DNA of 64,000 bases, taken from NCBI GenBank assembly GCA_024291935.2, contig CM044309.1, forward strand, positions 186,001 through 250,000, read 5' to 3'. Positions 57,360 through 64,000 of the stretch are shown here, in pieces. The translations under genes and the position numbers were made by a program. How positions within the stretch are numbered: position 1 is the stretch's first letter; the number at the start of each line of letters is the position of its first letter. Source of the stretch: Okapia johnstoni. Taxonomy: Eukaryota > Chordata > Mammalia > Artiodactyla > Giraffidae. The notes below the pieces were generated by a model. The model saw only the letters and a program-made list of their open reading frames with translations. It was not told the DNA's origin and searched no databases.

Positions 57360-58690
57360 ATTGGGACTTGCCTGGTGGTCCAGTGGCCAAGACTCTGAAC
57401 TCCCAATGCAGGGGATGCGGGCCTAATCCCTGGCTGGGGATGCAGATTCCCACAGCCACAGCTGAGGAGGGTTTCCACGCCACACCAAGGGGAAAGGTAC
57501 CACGTGCCACAGCTGAGGAGGGTTTCCACGCCACACCAAGGGGAAAGGTACCACGTGCCACAGCTGAGGAGGGTTTCCACACCACACCAAGGGGAAAGAT
57601 CCACACGCCACAGCTGAGGAGGGTTTCCACGCCACACCAAGTAGAAAGGTACCACGTGCCACAGCTGAGGAGGGTATCCACGCCACACCAAAGGGAAAGG
57701 TACCACGTGCCACAGCTGAGGAGGGTTTCCACGCCACACCAAGGGGAAAGGTACCACGTGCCACAGCTGAGGAGGGTTTCCACACCACACCAAGGGGAAA
57801 GATCCACACGCCACAGCTGAGGAGGGTTTCCACGCCACACCAAGTAGAAAGGTACCACGTGCCACAGCTGAGGAGGGTATCCACGCCACACCAAAGGGAA
57901 AGGTACCACGTGCCACAGCTGAGGAGGGTTTCCACGCCACACCAAGTAGAAAGGTACCACGTGCCACAGCTGAGGAGGGTTTCCACGCCACACCAAGATG
58001 AAAGGTACCACGTGCCACAGCTGAGGAGGGTTTCCATGCCACACCAAGATGAAAGGTACCACGTACCACAGCTGAGGAGGGTTTCCACGCCACACCAAGT
58101 GGAAAGGTACCACACACCACAGCTGAGGAGGGTTTCCACACCACACCAAGGGGAAAGGTACCACGTACCACAGCTGAGGAGGGTTTCCACACCACACCAA
58201 GGGGAAAGGTACCACGTACCACAGCTGAGGAGGGTTTCCACGCCATACCAAGTAGAAAGGTACCACGTGCCACAGCTGAGGAGGGTTTCCATGCCACACC
58301 AAGGGGAAAGGTACCACACGCCACAGCTGAGGAGGGTTTCCATGCCACACCAAGTGGAAAGGTACCACGTGCCACAGCTGAGGAGGGTTTTCACGCCACA
58401 CCAAGGGGAAAGGTGCCACATGCCACAGCTGAGGAGGGTTTTCACACCACACCAAGATGAAAGGTACCACGTGCCACAGCTGAGGAGGGTTTCCATGCCA
58501 CACCAAGGGGAAAGGTACCACACGCCACAGCTGAGGAGGGTTTCCACGCCACACCAAGGGGAAAGGTACCACGTGCCACAGCTGAGGAGGGTTTCCACGC
58601 CACACCAAGGGGAAAGGTACCACACACCACAGCTGAGACAGCTGAGACTCTTCACAGCCAATAAATACATTGATTAAAATAAATATTTTT
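57360..58690 (+). mobile_element. Bov-tA-type SINE split by its own internal minisatellite
   Basis: The head gggacttgcctggtggtcca and cccaatgcaggggatgcggg leads to ggatgcagattcccacagcc. The expected tail gccaataaatacattgatta follows only at 58657, after the array. The repeat unit (cacagctgaggagggtttcc plus acgccacaccaag) resembles the region between these two parts of long Bov-tA-type SINEs. Confidence 0.8.
57461..58640. repeat. 51-bp minisatellite, 23 copies plus a partial
   Basis: Copies of gctgaggagggtttccacgc (start of the unit) occur every 51 bp from 57461 to 58581, with a partial at 58632. Two units are 50 bp (57563 and 57766) because aggtacc is replaced by agatcc. The four-unit block 57512-57714 is repeated as 57715-57917, a 203-bp higher-order duplication. 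Because 51 is divisible by three and the unit lacks stops in several frames, open frames up to 500 codons appear on the minus strand (57331-58833) and 272 on the plus. They are by-products, not genes. Confidence 0.97.
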
Positions 58691-59035
58691 TCAGAAAAGA
58701 ATACTATTGAAAAACTCGCTCCCAGAGTACCCAGTAGTGCATTCAGAGTAGCGATGCCTGAGGTGTTATAACCATCTTCACTCCACGGTGAGTCCTTGCT
58801 TGTGAACAATGTTTCTCCTGGTAAGAGGCTCACAAAGCGTGTATTTTCCTGGCTCTGTTTTCTTCACTCTTGGTTGGACACATCCTGGTGGCCTCATAAC
58901 TGAAAATATCACCGGCAGATCATGATTGATGTTAACATTTCGGAAGCAAAGGACAACTGTAAAGTCAGTTTATAACGGTGTCGCCGTAAGTGGCGCAGTT
59001 TAAGTGTCTGAAACAGAGCCCAGGGTACAACCGTT
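58691..59035. other. Unique intronic DNA
   Basis: No element was recognised. Confidence 0.4.
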
Positions 59036-59240
59036 ATCAACGAGTAAAACCGCAGAGCCGAGTTAGAGAGTACGGGTTTGAATCCCAGCTCTGTCACTTA
59101 CCCCTCAACTTGAGGCAAAGTATCTAATCTCTCTGGTTCCCGGGTTCCTTATCTATAACATGTGCTTTATTTTAAAATACCGACCACAGAAGATTGCTGT
59201 GATGATTAGATGACTTAATGTAGACATCCTGGCAGCGTAA
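59036..59240 (+). mobile_element. MIR SINE
   Basis: acgggtttgaatcccagctc, tgtcacttacccctcaactt and gctgtgatgattagatgact. Confidence 0.85.
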
Positions 59241-60031
59241 CCACAGCATAAACGCAGCTTTCAACCAAAATATCCTCACTCCTGGGTGCAAGAGGGGTGG
59301 GGGTGAGGGTGGGGGGTTCTTTCCAGCAGGGAGGAGTTTCTGGGTCATCTCGCCAAGCTGCTGAGCAGAGGTTGTTTGTAAGACATCCTTTCACGGAGGG
59401 TTTTAGCCTATTGAAATGAATAGCTGTCTGCAGAAAGGTCAGTTCCGGTTTCCTACCTCCTGGACTCACAAAATCTTAGCTGTCATCTGTGTATCTAGAA
59501 AGACCCCCGCCCACCCAGCATTCCCGGCCACCACCCCACCCGCAGCCCATTTCCCAGGGGTGCTCATGGTCAGCTTGAATGCTCACCCCTTAGTTTCCAA
59601 GGCTCTCCTACCCTTTCTTTTAATACCTGAGTTGCCTTGTCTTTCTTGCAAGCTCAGCATTACCTTAGAACCTAAACAAGCCAACTGTTCCTATCGCCCC
59701 TACCCCGCATGTCTAGGAGGTCACCGCAGGGTCTCTGAGTTGGCGCTGACCACCTGTGTGCTGGAGCTGGAAGCCTCCTCGCAGGGCTACGAAGTGCTTG
59801 TGATCGGCCCTGTGTTTCATGAACAGAAATCAGTGTTCTAGTTTTCAGCTTGTTTAAAAAAATAAGCTTTACTGTCATGTGAAAAACTGAAGACAGGCAC
59901 AATGAGCGTCAACCTTCGGATGGTCTGCCGCTTTCACTCGCACCATGAGGGCTTCCCCCTCCACCCCGAGCGCCAGTGGGGTCAAGCTGATCGTCGTCTG
60001 TACCTGTCCGTTTATCTCCCTATCCGTCTGC
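59241..60031. other. Unique intronic DNA
   Basis: Contains a G-rich run at 59292-59318. No exon was recognised. Confidence 0.4.
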
Positions 60032-60042
60032 TCTTGTTTCTT

Positions 60043-60258
60043 GCTCCATTTGTGGCTGCGCTGGGTCTTCCTTGCAGTGTGCAGGCTTCTCGGGCTGCTC
60101 AGCGTGGGGTCTGGAGTGACTGGGCCCAGTGTCTGAGGCAGGAGGGCTGAGTCGCCCTGCAGCACATGGGGTCTTAGTTCCTGACCAGGGGTCGAACCCA
60201 CATCCCCTGCACTGGAAGGCGGATTCTTAACCACCTGGACCACCAGGGAAGCCTCTTG
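60043..60258 (-). mobile_element. Bov-tA-type SINE, long form
   Basis: gtggctgcgctgggtcttcc, ttcctgaccaggggtcgaac and ggaccaccagggaagcc. An 11-bp duplication tcttgtttctt lies at 60032-60042 and 60259-60269. Confidence 0.94.
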
Positions 60259-60485
60259 TCTTGTTTCTTACTTAGACAAGTCCAGTGAAATATTTTGTTA
60301 GTGTAGGAAAAATGTGCATAAAACAAGAGATGGCCTTGGTGTTTGTTTTGACTGTGCTCACATCCTGCATTTGGGAAATATGGAGAATTGAATATAAAGT
60401 TTATTTTAGCAAAAGATGGCTGGGAAGGGGGCATTCAGGGAGGTTGGGCAGAATTAGGCTGATATAGGAAGTCCTAATCAGTTAT

Positions 60486-60697
60486 ATATGTGTGTGCTTA
60501 GTCGCTCAGTTGTGTCTGACTCTTTGCGACCCATGGACTGTAGCCCACCAGGCTCCTCTGTCCGTGGGATTCTCCAGGCCAGAATACCAGAGTGGGTTGC
60601 CATGCCCTCCTCCAAGGGGTCTTCCCAACCTACGGATTGAACCCCGGTCTCCCGCATTGCAGGTGGATTCTTTACTGTCTGAGCCACCAGGGAATTT
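60486..60697 (-). mobile_element. Bov-A2 SINE
   Basis: gcttagtcgctcagttgtgt to gtctgagccaccagggaa. Confidence 0.94.
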
Positions 60698-60702
60698 TGT
60701 GT

Positions 60703-60968
60703 ATAATTTTATTTATTTATCTGTTATTGGCTGGCTCTTCGCTGCTGCGAGATCTGCTCTCTGGTTGCGGTGCATGGGCTTCCCTTGCAGCCTTGGTGGA
60801 CTCCAGGGCGCATGGTTTCAGTAGATGCTCTCCTATACACAGGCTCAATAGTGGTCACGCTCAGGCTTAGTCGCTCTGCAGCATGTGGGATCTTCCCGGA
60901 TCAGGGACTGAACCCATGTTGCCTGCATTGGCAGGTGGATTCTTCACCACTGAGCCACCAGGGAAGCC
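60703..60968 (-). mobile_element. Bov-tA-type SINE, long form
   Basis: ttatttatttatctgttatt tail, gggatcttcccggatcaggg and cactgagccaccagggaagc. It sits right after the Bov-A2 at 60486. Confidence 0.88.
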
Positions 60969-63108
60969 ACTTATACTGTTTTTAAGTGTACACAGTGAGA
61001 CAAAGCAAGGCAGTATGCCTCTTAGCATTCATAGCAGACCTAAGAAAATTTGTAAGACACTCCCTTTTTAGAGTAATTTTAAATGAAAGTTTAAATATTA
61101 ACACAACAATAAAGGCAGATAGTTTAAAAATCAAGTAAATATAAAGGATTTATTTTATAAAAGAGCAATGTGTTCTATCATTAATCTGCAGCCCCTTTGT
61201 AAACTAATCCAGAGACTCATGTCTGAGATCTGGGAAATCCTCTTTTATTATTTATTGGGTAAAATTCCCCTCTGTCTCCTTCGCTCTCTCTCTGCTTCTG
61301 CTGTTGCAAGAGTATTGGGCCCCCTGGACTGATTTTCTAAGTCTAATTCTTTCTCTTTATCGTGTTTTTTCACTTTACTTTTTGACCTTTCTCATGAATG
61401 TATCCTGTTTAAATTTCAGCTATTATATTTTGCTCTTTTTGTTCTTTGAATGTTCCTTTTAAGATAATTTTGTTCTTGTTTTGTTGGTGCCAAATTTTCT
61501 TTACTTCTTGTAGATTATTAATTCGTTTATTTTCTTTGCACTCTTTCCTTCTCCAGTCACCTTGTTCTGTTTGTTTCAATTTCATCTCCCTTCCTGGAGG
61601 TTCTCCTCAAATATCTGGTGATCATTGCTCTCAGTTCCTTTTTTACACAGAGAGACTAAGAAGCCTGTTGAAACTTATGTGCGTGGGGTGTGGGGCTTAA
61701 TCATTGGGGAGAATTCACAGGCAGTTGTTGCTTGGTGAGTCAGCGGTTCTAAGAGACACCTTCCGATCCTGCAAATGTTGGTGTTTGGAAGTTTGAGTTA
61801 CTTAAGGGAGAACTACCCCTTCTCTTTCCTTGGGCATGGGTGATGGGAAAAGTAGGGAATATCTCTCCGCCAGTTTTCTGAGCGTCCCACCACTCAGCTT
61901 GCAGAACTCGTGTGGGACGCTTGTTTTCAGCCCTGTACCAACGCTGGCCGTCTCTCTGGAGGTTCCAAGCCCTGCGTGTTTGCAGAGTCAGTGGGCTCAC
62001 ACATCACTGGAATCCTGTCTTCAGCGTCTGAGTCGTGTCATTAAATTCCTTGCCTCTTGCCCTACTCCGTATCAGTTACCTGGCTCCGCTGCTGTCTGAG
62101 CTTCAGACACATGCTGAACTCTTGCCTGTCTTATTTTCTTGTGGGTTTTGTACCTATTTTGTTGTCTTTTTACTGAGATCTTTTAAGGGAGAAGATATGA
62201 ACATGGATGGCCAAGCCACTGTTTTTTTCCTAATAAGAACCCTTGCATAATTTGCATCTTTGTATACAACAGAATGCACTAAAGGCTCATTTTAATGAGC
62301 TTAAACAACATTTTCATAGTCTTGTTATTTTTAAGAACATCAGTTTCCTTCATAGATACACTTCAGTACTGTATTCATCCTAATTATCATACATTTTTAA
62401 TCAGTGGGAGATGAATTAGTCAGGCTTCCCTGGTAATGGTAAGCAAGTTACAAAAGGGAATTTAGCTATCTTCAGTTAGCCTTGAGAAAAAGAGTTGAGG
62501 AGAGGGCTCACCAGGCACGATTCTGTGATTTCATCAACACACAGTAAAGTGAGTTCATTTGAGTCCATCCCTGTTCCTCTAAGCGCTGTTCCAGGAAAAT
62601 CTCAGTTTCCCCTTTCCTAAGAGCACTTTGAGACATTGAACTTGACCATCTGGGTACTGAGAGATTTTTGCTGATGTTGACTCTCAATATTTAGGTCTTG
62701 ATCCTTTGTTCTTGATATATTAATTGAACTCCATTTGGTTTGCAAAAAGCTGCCCCAGGATTTTCCAGCTGAGATAATGAAGCCTCTGAAAATAACCCCA
62801 GTGCTCTCACACAGGCCTTCTCTGTTGCAGTAGGCACCTCCTGCCCGGGCGTGGGGACAGGGAGGGGGGGGAGGTTCAGGAGCAGCCCCTGCCTTCCTCC
62901 CTTCAACGCACACATGGAATTTTATTTTCCTTAGTAGAGGATGGGCTTGGGGCACAGAGAACTGCAGACATATTCAGAAAAACACCCATTTGTGCATACG
63001 GGGCCTGCATCTGTTGACAGATACTCCCTCTGTTTCTAAATGATACTCGAATAAGAATTTTGACATTGCCAGTCCATTAGTACCTGGTTGAGATTTCTTT
63101 CCATTTTT
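60969..63108. other. Unique intronic DNA
   Basis: About 2.1 kb, T-rich around 61320-61650, with a G-run at 62860-62872. No repeat family or exon was recognised. Confidence 0.45.
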
Positions 63109-63335
63109 ATTTTTAAAAATATTTATTTATTTATTTGACTGTTCCATGTCTTAGCTGTGGCCCACGGGATCTTCAATCTTTGTGGCAGCATGTGAGATGT
63201 TTTTTTTTTGTTTAAGTTGTGGCGTGCAAACTCTTCATTGTAGCATTTGAATCTAGTTCTCTGGCCAGGAATTGAACCCAGGCCCCCTGCATTGGGAGCA
63301 CGGCGTCTTAGCCACTGGACCACCAGGGAAGTCTC
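63109..63335 (-). mobile_element. Bov-tA-type SINE, long form
   Basis: (ttta)n tail, ctggccaggaattgaaccca and gccactggaccaccagggaa. Confidence 0.88.
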
Positions 63336-64000
63336 TGTTTCCTTTTCTTAATTTCAACTTTTAAATGAATAGTTTTTGGTTCTTCTCTGCTAGATACTGA
63401 AGCTACAGCAGTAATAGATAGAGTTCTTCCCCAACACAGCTTACCATCAGGTGGGGAATGGGGACAAGGACGCCATACTACAGAGCAATTCTATGGAAAG
63501 ACATTGGGGGAGATGAAGGGTGCCATGGAAGCTGCCTCACAGGACAGCTGCCTAATCCAGAGTCCAGGTTTTGGAGGGGAGGTAGGTGGGCCAACGGGGA
63601 ATGATTGTCAGAGAGGGTGATGTCTATGTGGAGACCTGACTCATAAAACAGAAGCTAGTTAGGTCAATGGTTGGGGGTGGAGAGGCAGAGAAGGGATTCT
63701 TGGCAAAGGAAATAGTACACGTCTAGGCACCAAGGCAAGAGAAGACACAGTTCTGTTGCAGAGCTGGAAGAAGTCAGTCATTTTTGGAGCGGTCGATGGG
63801 AAAACCATGTCAAGAGTCTGGAAAGGCTGGCACAATTGGGGTAAGGCAATTTATGGCTGGACTTTATCCTGGAGGGTCTGGAGCCATGGAATAATGTAAC
63901 AAAGACCTCTCAGGCCTCACAGTGAAGTGTGGATGGAAGCAGGGCCAGGATTGGAGGCCAGGGAGCCATGAGGGGTTCTTGCAGAAACGGAGACAAGAAA
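63336..64000. other. Intronic DNA, possible old repeat
   Basis: The wording around 63400-63900 (gagacctgactcataaaaca, gctggactttatcctggagg) looks like a worn old mammalian LINE-type sequence, but I cannot assign it. Confidence 0.35.

Larger units (their letters stand above)
50062..64000 (+). other. SNTB1: SNTB1 intron 2 (5' part), inferred
   Basis: The stretch begins with the donor GTACGC after exon 2. No further syntrophin exon was recognised, so the next exon should lie beyond the window. Contents are MIR, Bov-A2, Bov-tA, old L1 and a large SINE-derived minisatellite. Confidence 0.75.

Noticed and set aside
57331..58833. 500-codon minus-strand and 272-codon plus-strand open frames with 17-residue repeats
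   Set aside because: They are produced by the 51-bp minisatellite (17 codons, no stop in several frames). Several frames on both strands are open at once and the 50-bp units switch frame, so this is not a gene.

Overview
The window is nuclear DNA from a pecoran ruminant, most likely a bovid. The diagnosis rests on repeats: about 25 Bov-A/Bov-A2 SINEs, about 17 tRNA-Glu-derived Bov-tA-type SINEs, four BovB (RTE) LINE fragments with the GAACTGAACTGA-type 3' end, ruminant L1 3' ends and a mariner hairpin remnant. Older mammalian layers (MIR, L2, old L1, hAT-type DNA transposons, MaLR-like LTRs) lie underneath and are often split by the younger SINEs. Species cannot be fixed from the sequence alone.

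Only one protein-coding segment is convincing: a 217-nt internal exon at 49845-50061 (+) that I recognise as exon 2 of beta-1-syntrophin (SNTB1). It encodes the end of the PDZ domain, a Pro/Ser-rich linker and the start of the second half of the split PH1 domain. Everything upstream (1-49844) is read as SNTB1 intron 1 and everything downstream (50062-64000) as intron 2. No rRNA, tRNA, CRISPR or complete second gene was seen.

The most unusual locus is at the 5' edge of that exon. A 70-bp unit holding a branch-point-like ctcac, the polypyrimidine tract, the acceptor AG and the first 44 nt of the exon is tandemly repeated four times (49608-49888). Only the last acceptor gives a normal reading frame. 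Acceptors 1 and 2 run into TGA and acceptor 3 shifts the frame.

Other structures: a 51-bp x 23 minisatellite (57461-58640) that seems to have expanded from inside a Bov-tA-type SINE and produces long false open frames on both strands; a 30-bp x 5 minisatellite (23770-23918); a perfect 54-bp duplication inside a MIR (43802-43909); two BovB copies with clean target-site duplications (9445-10183 and 35580-36468); nested SINE-in-L1, SINE-in-MIR and SINE-in-SINE insertions; a back-to-back inverted Bov-A pair (13775-14100); and three GC/CpG-rich blocks in intron 1 (about 4000-4830, 15440-15700 and 27990-28450).

Layout: 1-9.4 kb, sparse SINEs, MIR, a MaLR-like LTR and a GC-rich block; 9.4-16.3 kb, BovB, an L1 nest and dense SINEs with a CpG-rich block; 16.3-23.7 kb, mostly unique intron; 23.7-29.5 kb, minisatellite, SINEs and a CpG-rich block; 29.5-34.3 kb, mostly unique intron; 34.3-49.6 kb, BovB, old L1, an L1 3' end and many SINEs; 49.6-50.1 kb, SNTB1 exon 2; 50.1-64 kb, intron 2 with L1, SINEs and the SINE-derived minisatellite.
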